From Actinoplanes siamensis (lineage in GTDB: Bacteria; Actinomycetota; Actinomycetes; Mycobacteriales; Micromonosporaceae), in NCBI RefSeq assembly GCF_016862395.1, contig NZ_BOMW01000008.1, positions 91,240 through 155,239 on the forward strand: a stretch of 64,000 nucleotides of DNA. The letters are read 5' to 3'. The notes under the pieces were generated by a model. The model searched no databases and had not been told where the DNA came from. It saw only the letters and a program-made list of their open reading frames with translations. Each line of letters opens with the position of its first letter. Within the stretch, counting starts at the first letter, position 1. Below, one piece after another: positions 19,711 through 27,008 of this stretch. The translations under genes and the position numbers were made by a program.

Positions 19711-19804
19711 GCGGGGCACGCGCCGCCCTCGAACCCCGCGGGGCACGCGCCGCCGCCGAACCGCGCGGCACGCGCCGCCCCCGAACCGCGGGGCACGCGC
19801 CGCC
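19711..19804. repeat. 25-27 bp tandem repeat in a gene-free stretch
   Basis: The 391-base gap 19516-19906 contains no gene I can support. The core GGCACGCGCCGCC recurs at 19715, 19742, 19767 and 19792 (spacings 27, 25, 25), separated by CCGAACCGCG-type filler. Each core contains a short GGC...GCC arm and can fold. Upstream of the MBL gene, at about 19552, is a perfect ACCGATCGGT palindrome that could be a small operator. Confidence 0.7.
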
Positions 19805-19906
19805 ATCACGCCCAGGCGGAAGCGGGAGTCGCGCCGCGGCCCGGAGTGGCGGCGGCGCCGCGGGCACGACCGGCGGGGACGGCCGATCAGGGCGTACCGC
19901 GGAAAA

Positions 19907-20539
19907 TCAAGCGGCGCCGGTGTAGGCGGCGAACGTCGCGGCGGACCGCCTCCGCGCGTCCTGCGGGGCGGTCCCGGAGGCGATGTCCGCCTCGGCCCAC
20001 GCGTCGCTGCTCAGCCGCAGGAAGCGCTTGCCCTCCTCGGAGCCCAGCCAGGCCATGATCGCCTCGGGGTCGCGCGGCGCGTCCGGTGCGGCGAGGTGCA
20101 TGGCCAGCCCGAGCAGCCCGGAGTCCCAGCCCAAGCCGACCGCGCCGGGTCCGAACTGGTCCCAGCGGTCGTCGACGTGCGCGGTGTGCTCCAGAGTGAA
20201 CCGGGTGCGCTCCTCGCCCTCCGGGGTGAGGCGGACCTCGATCCAGCTGATGCCGCCGCCGAACTCCCAGGTGGCGGCGAACGAGCGCGGCTTGTCGCAG
20301 CTGGTGATCGTGCCGCCGGCGTTGCCCTCGAACTGGTACTTCCCGCCCTCGCGCAGCTCCCCGGAGACCGGCAGGAACCAGCGCTCGATGCGCTCCGCGG
20401 TGGTCACCACGTCCCACAGATCGTCCAGGTCGGTGTCGTAGACCTGGCTGATCGTCAGAACCCGGGCCTCGCCGGCCTCCAGGGTCCGGTCGCCCAGCGT
20501 GCGGCGAACGCTGCTGATCTGCTCGGTCACGTCGATCAT
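19907..20539 (-). CDS. SRPBCC/AHSA1-family protein
   Basis: A 210-residue START-like (AHSA1) domain protein: ISQVYDTDLDDLWDVVTTAE, IERWFLPVSGELREGGKYQ, a glycine-rich turn and a closing helix. Such proteins bind hydrophobic ligands or act with ArsR partners; the ligand is unknown. ATG 20539 overlaps the ArsR stop (ATGA). A C-terminal ~60 residues (PEAIMAWLGSEEGKRFLRLS) extends beyond the usual AHSA1 domain, as in related actinobacterial proteins. The pair is a single transcription unit. Confidence 0.87.
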   Translation of the reverse strand: MIDVTEQISSVRRTLGDRTLEAGEARVLTISQVYDTDLDDLWDVVTTAERIERWFLPVSGELREGGKYQFEGNAGGTITSCDKPRSFAATWEFGGGISWIEVRLTPEGEERTRFTLEHTAHVDDRWDQFGPGAVGLGWDSGLLGLAMHLAAPDAPRDPEAIMAWLGSEEGKRFLRLSSDAWAEADIASGTAPQDARRRSAATFAAYTGAA

Positions 20540-20895
20540 CGGGTCTCCTCCAAGCTGTCGGAAGCGGCCAGCCGCCGCTGTCGTTTTCCGCGGGCGACCT
20601 CGGTGGCCATCGCGGCGAGGCGCGGCGTCCAGAACCGCCGGAACCGGCTCAGCCACTCGTCCGCCTGGCGCAGCGCGGTGTCGTCGACCGCGTAGAGCCG
20701 CCGCGCGCCGTCCGGCCGGACGGTGGCGAAGCCGTTGTCCCGCAGCACCTTCAGGTGCTGCGAGACGGCCGGCTGGGAGATGCCGAACTCGGCGCGGATC
20801 ACCGCGGTCACCGCGCCGGAGGTCTGCTCGCCGTCGGCGAGCAGCTCCAGGATGCGGCGCCGGACCGGATCGCCGAGCACGTCGAACGCATGCAC
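20536..20895 (-). CDS. ArsR-family transcriptional regulator
   Basis: A 119-residue winged-helix repressor: FDVLGDPVRRRILELLADGE, recognition helix region GISQPAVSQHLKVLRDNGF, wing TVRPDGARRLYAVD. The metal-binding ELCVCDL motif of the metal sensors is absent, so this is the non-metal subtype usually paired with an AHSA1 protein, as here. It probably represses its own operon through the palindrome at 20918. Normal length. Confidence 0.92.
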   Translation of the reverse strand: MHAFDVLGDPVRRRILELLADGEQTSGAVTAVIRAEFGISQPAVSQHLKVLRDNGFATVRPDGARRLYAVDDTALRQADEWLSRFRRFWTPRLAAMATEVARGKRQRRLAASDSLEETR

Positions 20896-20917
20896 GCGGG
20901 CACCCTATCAGACGAGA

Positions 20918-20927
20918 CTTATATAAG
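20918..20927. promoter_or_regulatory. AT-rich palindrome upstream of arsR
   Basis: CTTATATAAG, a perfect 10-bp palindrome, sits 23-32 bases upstream of the ArsR start in otherwise G+C-rich DNA. Position and shape suit an autoregulatory operator overlapping the -10 region. Inference only. Confidence 0.5.
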
Positions 20928-20958
20928 AAGCACCTTAGAGCCCGGAGCCGGAAAGCGG

Positions 20959-20996
20959 GGAAGCGGGCCGGGGGAGTAGGGTCCCGGCCCGCTTCC
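20959..20996 (-). terminator. Strong hairpin terminator after the 58-codon secreted-peptide gene
   Basis: GGAAGCGGGCCGGG (20959-20972) pairs perfectly with CCCGGCCCGCTTCC (20983-20996) around a ten-base loop. It begins 28 bases after the peptide stop and lies upstream of the ArsR promoter, separating the two units. Confidence 0.75.
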
Positions 20997-21024
20997 GCTC
21001 CTGGCCCGCGCAGGGGAGGGCGGG

Positions 21025-21201
21025 TCAGAAGTCGTCGGCCGTCCGGATCCGGGAGCGGATCAACTGGCCGGAGGCGGTCAGCGTGCTCGCCCCGGAGAAG
21101 GAGGCGGCCTCCGCGCTGGCCGGCAGCGCGAAGAACGCCACGGCCGAGGCGGTGGCCACGGCGAACGCCGAGGCCGGAATGACTTTCAAGCTACGCTTCA
21201 A
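21025..21201 (-). CDS. Small secreted peptide (58 aa) under a CebR-like operator
   Basis: A TTG-started frame of 58 codons. The product has a classic Sec signal: basic start (MKRSLK), hydrophobic core (VATASAVAFFAL) and an ASA cleavage site near residue 30. That leaves a 28-residue mature peptide, EAASFSGASTLTASGQLIRS followed by RIRTADDF. AAGGTGA lies eight bases before the TTG. It is supported by its own -35/-10, an operator at the expected start site and a 14-bp terminator. I do not recognise the mature sequence. It could be a true micro-peptide or the 5' remnant of a secreted glycoside hydrolase. The in-frame stop and immediate terminator favour the former. Confidence 0.62.
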   Translation of the reverse strand: MKRSLKVIPASAFAVATASAVAFFALPASAEAASFSGASTLTASGQLIRSRIRTADDF

Positions 21202-21226
21202 CGCTGCGTCACCTTAGGGGAGGGAA

Positions 21227-21246
21227 ATTTGGGAGCGCTCCCAAAT
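21227..21246. promoter_or_regulatory. CebR-type operator palindrome
   Basis: The 14-bp core TGGGAGCGCTCCCA (21230-21243) is identical to the site bound by CebR, the LacI-family cellobiose/cellulose repressor of Streptomyces, and the palindrome extends perfectly to 20 bp. It lies just downstream of the -10 hexamer, where a bound repressor would block transcription of the small peptide gene. No cebR gene is in the window. Confidence 0.85.
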
Positions 21247-21256
21247 CTGGGTGACG

Positions 21257-21285
21257 ACTGTAACCCGCCTCTGGATACGTGTAAA
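21257..21285 (-). promoter_or_regulatory. Sigma-70-like promoter of the small peptide gene
   Basis: On the minus strand TTTACA (21280-21285) and TACAGT (21257-21262) are separated by exactly 17 bases. A start about seven bases further falls at the edge of the CebR-type palindrome. Confidence 0.65.
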
Positions 21286-21298
21286 GATCGCCCCGGGA

Positions 21299-21745
21299 TC
21301 AATCGCATCGCCACGGCCGGCGCGGCCGCGGCTGATGCGACGAGGGCGGAACGGCGGTGGCCGCGGCGGCCAGCGCCGCCGCGGCCACCTTGGCGTCCTT
21401 CAGGTCGGCCGGGTCACGGGTCACCTGGTGGCGCAGCAGCAGCGACTGCCACTGCCGCCGCCAGGCGCGCACGGCCAGTTCGGTGCCGGGGTCGGCGACC
21501 AGGACCATGCAGCCGGCCGCGTCCACCAGCGCGTCCCAGTCGCCGACGTCGCCGGACCGCTCGGCCCGCTCCTGCAGCAGGTCGAAGAGAACTCCCCATC
21601 CGATGACGAGATCGGGGTGGCCCGCCGGGGCCCCGTGCAACAGCCGGTAGATCTCGTCAATGGCGTGCTCGAGGCCGCGGGGGTGCTCCGCGTCCACCGT
21701 GAACGCCACGACGAGGGCCGTGTGGATGAACTCCTCGCCGTCCAT
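21299..21745 (-). CDS. Hypothetical protein, helical repeat-like
   Basis: A 148-residue protein with alternating amphipathic helices (LEHAIDEIYRLLHGAPAG, GWGVLFDLLQERAERSGDV, DWDALVDAAGCMVLVADPG, LLLRHQVTRDPADLKDAKVA). The last phrase resembles the ...D-P-A-D-L-x-x-A... units of TPR regions found in actinobacterial CHAT-domain proteins, so it may be a shortened relative of those. The alanine-rich tail ends in a basic PRPRRPWRCD. It ends 14 bases before the -35 of the peptide promoter. No function can be assigned. Confidence 0.55.
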   Translation of the reverse strand: MDGEEFIHTALVVAFTVDAEHPRGLEHAIDEIYRLLHGAPAGHPDLVIGWGVLFDLLQERAERSGDVGDWDALVDAAGCMVLVADPGTELAVRAWRRQWQSLLLRHQVTRDPADLKDAKVAAAALAAAATAVPPSSHQPRPRRPWRCD

Positions 21746-21783
21746 ACACCAAACGGTAGACGTGGATACGCGCGGGTCAAGCC

Positions 21784-22000
21784 CTATGTAGATTTATTCC
21801 GGGGCAACCGGCGCCACCGCCGGCGTGGGGATGACTGCGCGGCGTTCAGGCAGTCCCGGCCGAAGAGGACAGGGATCTGTCCGGACCGGATGGTGGCGCC
21901 GGTCGGGTCGGCCGGGGAGAGGTCGCCGGCCCTCTGCAACTGCCCGAAGAAGTCGACGCCCTCGACGGCGCCGCCCTGGGCGACCGGGCCCCGCCATCGA
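21784..22000 (-). pseudogene. Possible fragment of a sugar ABC transporter binding-protein gene
   Basis: The 301 bases between 21745 and the GNAT start hold no intact gene. A minus-strand frame ending at TAG 21784 reads AVEGVDFFGQLQRAGDLSPA and then TGATIRSGQIPVLFGRDCLN. This recalls the C-lobe of family-1 solute-binding proteins (V-x-F-F-x-x-L-x-x-A-G-x..., I-x-S-G-Q-x-P-V-x-x-D-x-D). It lacks a start, signal peptide and N-lobe, and the ordinary DWDY-type ending is replaced by a basic tail. If real, it is a decayed remnant beside a CebR-like operator. Recognition is by memory of the family pattern. Confidence 0.38.
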
Positions 22001-22046
22001 CAGGGGTCGGTCTTTCTCTCCCGGCGGCTGCGGCAGAATGGGAAAG

Positions 22047-22580
22047 ATGAGTGACGGTACAGAGTGGACGGACATCAGGTCCGGCGACGCGGACGACGTC
22101 CCGGCCGTGATGGCGCTGCTCGACGGTGCGGTGCGCTGGCTCACCGCGCGGGGCCGCCCCGGCCAGTGGGGCACCGAGCCGCTCTCCGGGAGCCGTCGGC
22201 TCACCACGCTCATCGCCGGGATCGCCGCCGCCGGCGATCTCCACCTCGCGGTCCGCGGCGGCGTCGTGGTGGGCGCCCTCGGCATCGGGAAACCCCCGGC
22301 CCACGTGTCGCCGGCGCCCGAGCCCGAGATCTACATCGTGCTGCTGGTGGCCGACCGGGACCACCCCGGCCGGGGCATCGGCCGGCACCTGCTGGCGCAC
22401 GCCCGCCGGCTCGCCGTCGCCGCCGGCGCCCGCCTGCTCCGCGTCGACTGCTACGCCGGGGACGACCAGGCCCTGGTCCGTTACTACGAGAGTCAGGGCT
22501 TCACCGCGACCCAGCGGTTCACCGTGCCCCAGGGCGACAAGCGGTGGCCCGCCCAGGTGCTGGAGCAGCGTCTGGGCTGA
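22047..22580 (+). CDS. GNAT-family N-acetyltransferase
   Basis: A 177-residue acyltransferase. Its acetyl-CoA loop is visible as LLVADRDHPGRGIGRHLLAHARRLA (motif A, here R-G-I-G-R-H), followed by GARLLRVDCYAGDDQALVRY and YESQGFTATQRF, the end of the fold. ATG 22047 (MSDGTEW) follows a GGGAAAG stretch. The substrate is not predictable. It stands alone. Confidence 0.88.
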   Translation: MSDGTEWTDIRSGDADDVPAVMALLDGAVRWLTARGRPGQWGTEPLSGSRRLTTLIAGIAAAGDLHLAVRGGVVVGALGIGKPPAHVSPAPEPEIYIVLLVADRDHPGRGIGRHLLAHARRLAVAAGARLLRVDCYAGDDQALVRYYESQGFTATQRFTVPQGDKRWPAQVLEQRLG

Positions 22581-22599
22581 CACCCGGCCGGGCGGGCGG

Positions 22600-22710
22600 T
22601 CAGCGCCCCGGCGCGGTGCCGATCGCCAGCAGGTGCGCGCTGGTGGCGGCCAGTTCCGGTTCGGCGGAGTAGATCCGGGCCAGCTGCAGCGCGCCGGCGA
22701 GCCGGCGATT
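22600..22710 (-). pseudogene. Possible 3' stub of an unidentified gene
   Basis: A minus-strand frame bounded by TAA and ending at TGA 22600 encodes LAGALQLARIYSAEPELAAT and then SAHLLAIGTAPGR. It has protein-like helical character but no start codon. I cannot name the family. It converges on the GNAT gene and its truncated end faces the FUSC gene. Confidence 0.2.
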
Positions 22711-22796
22711 TTACCTCGCCGCGGAACGTTGTCGCAGGTCACAGGCGGCGGGACAGGTGGTCGAGGCGGTCCGGGCCGGGCATATCGTGCTCCGCG

Positions 22797-23846
22797 ATGA
22801 AGATCTTCAGGAAGGTGTCGCACCCGATGCCGGCGGCGTTGCGGGCCGGGGTCAGCGTGGCCGTCCCGTTGCTGGTGGTGCTGGTGGCCGACCGGCCGGA
22901 GTGGTCGATGTACGCCGCTTTCGGCGCGTTCACCTCGCTCTACGGGCGGACCCGGTCCGGCCGCCCCCGGCTGATCATGCAGGCCGGCGCGGCCGCCGCG
23001 CTGATCACCGCGGTGCTGCTCGGCGTGCTGGTGGGCTCGCTCGCCGAGCGGAACTGGCCGGCGGTCGCGGTGGTCGGGCTGGTGGCCGCCGCCGGGACGG
23101 CGATCGCCACCGCCGAGCAGTGGCATCCGCCCGGCGCGCTGTTCCTGACATTCGCCTTCGGGGCGGTGGCCTCGGCACCGCATCACCTCGCCGACGTGCC
23201 GGCCGCCGCCGGCGTGGCCTCGGCCAGTGCCGCGTTCTCGCTGCTGGTGGGCAGTCTACGCGGGAGGCGGCCAGCCGGCGGCCGGACCGGGCGGCCGCCG
23301 GTGGAACGGGGTGACGCGGAACCGGGCCGGGTCTGGCACCGGCTGCGCGCGGTGGACGTGCGCGAGGCGGTCTGGTGCGGCGTGGCCGCCTCGGTCGCCG
23401 GGATCGTGGCCACCGGCCTGGGCATCGGCCACCCGTACTGGGCGACCGTCGCCGCGGTGGCTCCGCTGAGCGTGGCCGGCCGGTCGGCGCGGTTGCTGCG
23501 GGCCGGGCACCGGATCGGCGGGACCCTCGTCGGCCTGGTGGCCGCGGCCGGCGTGCTGGCGCTGGGCCTCGGGCCGTACCCCGCGATCCTGGCCCTCGCT
23601 GTGCTGCAGATCGGCGCCGAACTGGTGGTCGGGCGGCACTACGGCCTGGCCATGGTATTCATCACGCCGCTGGCGCTGCTGATGAACCAGATGGCCGCGC
23701 CGCGGGCGATCAGCGAGCTGCTCTGGGACCGGGGCGTCGAGACCGCTGTCGGAGCCGCGGTGGCCTGCGCGGTGATCCTGCTCGCGGCGCCGCGGGCCCG
23801 GGGGCCGGCCCCTCGCCGGGTGGGCGAGGGGCCGGGCTCGAGGTAG
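22797..23846 (+). CDS. FUSC-family membrane protein (aromatic-acid exporter-like)
   Basis: A 349-residue protein with two blocks of about four to five membrane helices. The second half carries the FUSC-type pattern (GIGHPYWATVAAVAPLSV, HRIGGTLVGLVAAAGVLALG, VGRHYGLAMVFITPLALLMN). The first half has a related AFTSLYGRTRSGRPR loop, so the protein looks like an internal duplication. The family includes YccS/AaeB-like efflux components. ATG 22797 is preceded by a weak RBS. The 3' end is overlapped by a terminator hairpin. Confidence 0.8.
   Translation: MKIFRKVSHPMPAALRAGVSVAVPLLVVLVADRPEWSMYAAFGAFTSLYGRTRSGRPRLIMQAGAAAALITAVLLGVLVGSLAERNWPAVAVVGLVAAAGTAIATAEQWHPPGALFLTFAFGAVASAPHHLADVPAAAGVASASAAFSLLVGSLRGRRPAGGRTGRPPVERGDAEPGRVWHRLRAVDVREAVWCGVAASVAGIVATGLGIGHPYWATVAAVAPLSVAGRSARLLRAGHRIGGTLVGLVAAAGVLALGLGPYPAILALAVLQIGAELVVGRHYGLAMVFITPLALLMNQMAAPRAISELLWDRGVETAVGAAVACAVILLAAPRARGPAPRRVGEGPGSR
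23805..23835 (-). terminator. Hairpin serving the M28 peptidase transcript, inside the FUSC 3' coding end
   Basis: CCGGCCCCTCGCC (23805-23817) pairs perfectly with GGCGAGGGGCCGG (23823-23835), a 13-bp stem with a five-base loop. It is 32 bases beyond the minus-strand peptidase stop but within the last codons of the plus-strand FUSC gene. Confidence 0.6.
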
Positions 23847-23866
23847 GACCGCCGGATCGGAGGGAA

Positions 23867-25393
23867 TCAGCGGGCGAGGTGGTCGCCCTGGTAGGGCAGC
23901 TTCGGCGCGGCGGCGCGGGCCGCGGCGCGCAGGCTGCCGTCCGGGTAGAAGCCGGACCTGGTGAGCGCCAGGGTCAGCACGGCGTGCGCCGCGCCGTCGC
24001 CCAGCTCGGCGAGGGCCTTGGTGCTCAGGTTGTTGATGTCGTCGCAGGCCTGGTGGTAGCAGGCGTCGTACGGCGCGCCGGCCGTACCGCCGTACACCGT
24101 CGCCTGCTCCGCCGTCTTCTCGCCCTCGGCACCGCTGAACAGGCCGCCGGCCGGGATGCCGACCTCGATGAACGGCCCGTAGTCGCTGCGGCCGTCGAAC
24201 GCGGTCGGGTCGGTGGCCAGGCCCTGGTCGGCGAAGTACTCGGTGAACAGCCCTTCGATCTGCTCGGAGCCGGCCGGGCCGGACGCGCCGGTGTCCGAGC
24301 CGTCGCCGTCGTAGACGAAGCGGACGTAGTTCGGCGAGCCGACCATGTCGAAGTTCAGGTTCGCGAAGATCTTGGCGAGCTCGGCGTCGCTCAGGTTCGC
24401 CACGTAGTGCTCCGAGCCGAGCAGACCCGACTCCTCGGCGCCCCAGAAGGCGAAGCGCACCTTCTGCCGCGGCTTGACCTTCAGCTTGGCCAGCTGGACG
24501 GCGATCTCCAGGTTGGTGGCCGTGCCGCTGCCGTTGTCGTTGATGCCGGGCCCGGCGACCACCGAGTCCAGGTGGGCGCCGACCACCAGCACCCGGTCGG
24601 CATCGCCGCCCGGGCTGTCGGCGATGATGTTGCTGGTGACCGCGTTCGCGTCGACCTGGGTGCTGGTCTGCACCCGGACCGTCACGCTCCCGGCGGACGC
24701 GGCGGCGTCCAGCGCGCTGCCGTCGGCGAAGCTCAGCCCGACCACCGGGATCGCGGCCGGCCCGCCCAGCGTGCCCTGGAAGAGTTCGGTCCGCCCCTCC
24801 TGGCCCTCGTTGAAGATGATCGCGGCGTCGTACCCGGCGGCCGCGGCGTTCGCGGCCTTCACCGCGAAGTCGCAGCCACCTCGCTGGATCAGCGCGATCT
24901 CCGGCGCGGACGCCGAGGCCGGCGCGAAGTCCGACGCGGCGCAGCCGGCCGTGGAGCTGGGCTCGGCGGTCGGCGGCAGGACGTTGTTCAGCGCCGGCAC
25001 CACCCGGCCGGTGACGTCGCCGCTGGCCGAGTAGTCGTAGGTGACGGTCTCGTAGGCCGGGCCGGCCGGGGAGACGCGGGTGAGCCGCGCCGGGGCCAGC
25101 TCCCGGTAGAAGGGGAAGGTGAACTTCTGCTCGGTCACTCGGTATCCGGCCTGCTTGAGCACGCCGGATACGTACGCGGCGCCGGCCGCGAAACCTGGCG
25201 TGCCGGAGGCCCGGGTCCCGTCGTTCTGGTTCGCGATCCGCTGCAGCACGCGCTCGTGACCGAGGATCCCGGCCACGGTGACCGCGTCGCGCAGCTTCCT
25301 GGTGCTGATCTCGTCCACCGCGGACGCCTGCTGCGGAGCCAGGGTCACGACCAGAGCGGCGGCGAGCGGGACGGCGATGATGCGTTTATGCAA
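23867..25393 (-). CDS. Secreted M28-family aminopeptidase with PA domain
   Basis: A 508-residue secreted zinc peptidase. The Sec signal ends at ASA (about residue 25). A PA (protease-associated) domain spans about 130-240 (IALIQRGGCDFAVKAANAAA). The M28 core follows, with the two-zinc ligand set: GAHLDSV, GINDNGSG, WGAEESG, LNFDMVGSP and YHQACDD. It resembles the Streptomyces aminopeptidases and aminopeptidase Y. The start is TTG 25393 behind a very strong GGAGGAAG. The paired cysteines around YDACYHQACDD are also conserved in the family. Confidence 0.93.
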   Translation of the reverse strand: MHKRIIAVPLAAALVVTLAPQQASAVDEISTRKLRDAVTVAGILGHERVLQRIANQNDGTRASGTPGFAAGAAYVSGVLKQAGYRVTEQKFTFPFYRELAPARLTRVSPAGPAYETVTYDYSASGDVTGRVVPALNNVLPPTAEPSSTAGCAASDFAPASASAPEIALIQRGGCDFAVKAANAAAAGYDAAIIFNEGQEGRTELFQGTLGGPAAIPVVGLSFADGSALDAAASAGSVTVRVQTSTQVDANAVTSNIIADSPGGDADRVLVVGAHLDSVVAGPGINDNGSGTATNLEIAVQLAKLKVKPRQKVRFAFWGAEESGLLGSEHYVANLSDAELAKIFANLNFDMVGSPNYVRFVYDGDGSDTGASGPAGSEQIEGLFTEYFADQGLATDPTAFDGRSDYGPFIEVGIPAGGLFSGAEGEKTAEQATVYGGTAGAPYDACYHQACDDINNLSTKALAELGDGAAHAVLTLALTRSGFYPDGSLRAAARAAAPKLPYQGDHLAR

Positions 25394-25562
25394 CGTGCTT
25401 CCTCCACATTCGGCGATCTCGGCGGCCGTGCGCCGCCGCCGGTGTCGTCGGCCGCGCCCACGGCATCGAGGGTGATCAGCGTCCGCAGATTAGCTGACGT
25501 GAATGTGGCGGGGAAGCGCCGCCGTGTCACTCTGGGGAAAGTCGGAAAGCGGAGGAAAAGCC

Positions 25563-27008
25563 ATGAGCGGCGAGATTTTCGAGTACGCCGGAGCCACCGT
25601 CGAACTGGTCGACGCCTCCACGATTCTGGCGGCGGCCCGCGTCAATCCGGTCGAACTGGTACACCGCGCCCAGTGGCCGGCCGGAGTCCACCGCGTCGAG
25701 GTCACCGTCTCGAGCGCGGACACCACGAGCGGCCCGATGCACGTGTTCGTCGCCCGCATCCACGCCGGCGCCGAGCCGATGACCACCGAGCGGATGCGTG
25801 CCATGGTGCTCGGCCGGGACCCGATCGGCGTGCTGCTGTCCAAGCGGATCGCGGAGGGCGACCCGGTGGCGACCCGGATCGTGGACGGGGTGGGGTCGGC
25901 GGCCGCCGCGGCGTACCGCAAGCTGGGTCTGGACAAGCCGAGCGGCCCCGCGGCGAACCGGCGGCCGGGCGCCTTCGCGGACGCCGGCGTCGGCCTGCAG
26001 GCGCAGGTCGACCGGGAGGACGGCGGCGACGTGGTCCGGCTGCGGTCGGAGGTGCCGCGCGACGAGGTGACCGCGAACCACCTGCGTGCGTTCGTCACGC
26101 TCACCCTGCAGGCCGTCACCGAGCTGTCGGAGCCCGACGCGCTGCGCGGCCGGCGCTACGTGTTCAGCCGCGAGGCGCCGCCGCCGCCGGCTCCGGCCGG
26201 CACCGCGGAGGTCACCCTCGACATGGTCGGCGGGCTGACCGGCGTGGTGGCCGAGCTGCGGCAGATCGCGGTGTCGTTCCGGCATCCGGAGGCGATGGCG
26301 CGGTGGGGCGCGCGGCGCCCGCAGGGAATCCTGATGTACGGCCCGCCGGGCACCGGCAAGACGATGCTGTCCCGTGCGCTGGCCAACGAGATCGGCGCCG
26401 ACTTCCGGGAGATCCGCACCCCGGAGATCCTGGACAAGTGGCTGGGCGGCTCGGAGCGCAACATCAAGCAGATCTTCCGCGACGCGCGGCGCTACCGGGC
26501 GCCCACGCTGATGCTGTTCGACGAGTTCGACTCGATCGTCAGCTACGCCGGGGCCGGCGGGGACGCGGCCAGCCAGGCGCTCAACGCGGTCGCCGGGATC
26601 TTCAAGCAGGAGATGAACGACCTGATCGAGGCGAACCCCAACGTGATCGTCGTGGCCACCACGAACTTCCCGCAACGGGTCGACGAGTCACTGATCCGTT
26701 CCGGGCGCTTCGACATCAAGATCAGTGTCCCGAAGCCGGACGAGGCGAGCCGTGCCGAGATCTTCCGCAAGATGATCCAGGGCCTCGTCGCGGCGCACGA
26801 GCGCGGCGGTTTCCGGATGTTCGCCGACGATCTCGACCTGGCCGGGCTCGGGGTGGCGGCCACCGGGATGACCGGCGCGGACATCAAGGAGGTGCTGCGC
26901 CGCGTCCAGATGACCAAGGCGATGCAGGACGCCCGGACCGGCGCGGCCGACCCGATCTCCCAGCAGGAGCTGCTGACCGCGATCCGGGACCTGCGCGACC
27001 ACGTCTAG
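25563..27008 (+). CDS. Orphan AAA+ ATPase with an unrecognised N-terminal domain
   Basis: A 481-residue single-AAA protein. The AAA module (from about residue 225) has Walker A (GPPGTGKT), pore-loop-like KWLGGSERN, Walker B with DEF in LMLFDEFDS, sensor 1 (VATTN) and an SGRFD arginine finger, so it looks like an active Cdc48/FtsH-like unfoldase. No protease domain or zinc site follows. The first ~220 residues (EYAGATVELVDASTILAAAR onward) form a domain I do not know, with a proline-rich linker before the AAA part. ATG 25563 follows GGAGG. It ends four bases inside the convergent aidB gene. Partner and substrate unknown. Confidence 0.85.
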   Translation: MSGEIFEYAGATVELVDASTILAAARVNPVELVHRAQWPAGVHRVEVTVSSADTTSGPMHVFVARIHAGAEPMTTERMRAMVLGRDPIGVLLSKRIAEGDPVATRIVDGVGSAAAAAYRKLGLDKPSGPAANRRPGAFADAGVGLQAQVDREDGGDVVRLRSEVPRDEVTANHLRAFVTLTLQAVTELSEPDALRGRRYVFSREAPPPPAPAGTAEVTLDMVGGLTGVVAELRQIAVSFRHPEAMARWGARRPQGILMYGPPGTGKTMLSRALANEIGADFREIRTPEILDKWLGGSERNIKQIFRDARRYRAPTLMLFDEFDSIVSYAGAGGDAASQALNAVAGIFKQEMNDLIEANPNVIVVATTNFPQRVDESLIRSGRFDIKISVPKPDEASRAEIFRKMIQGLVAAHERGGFRMFADDLDLAGLGVAATGMTGADIKEVLRRVQMTKAMQDARTGAADPISQQELLTAIRDLRDHV

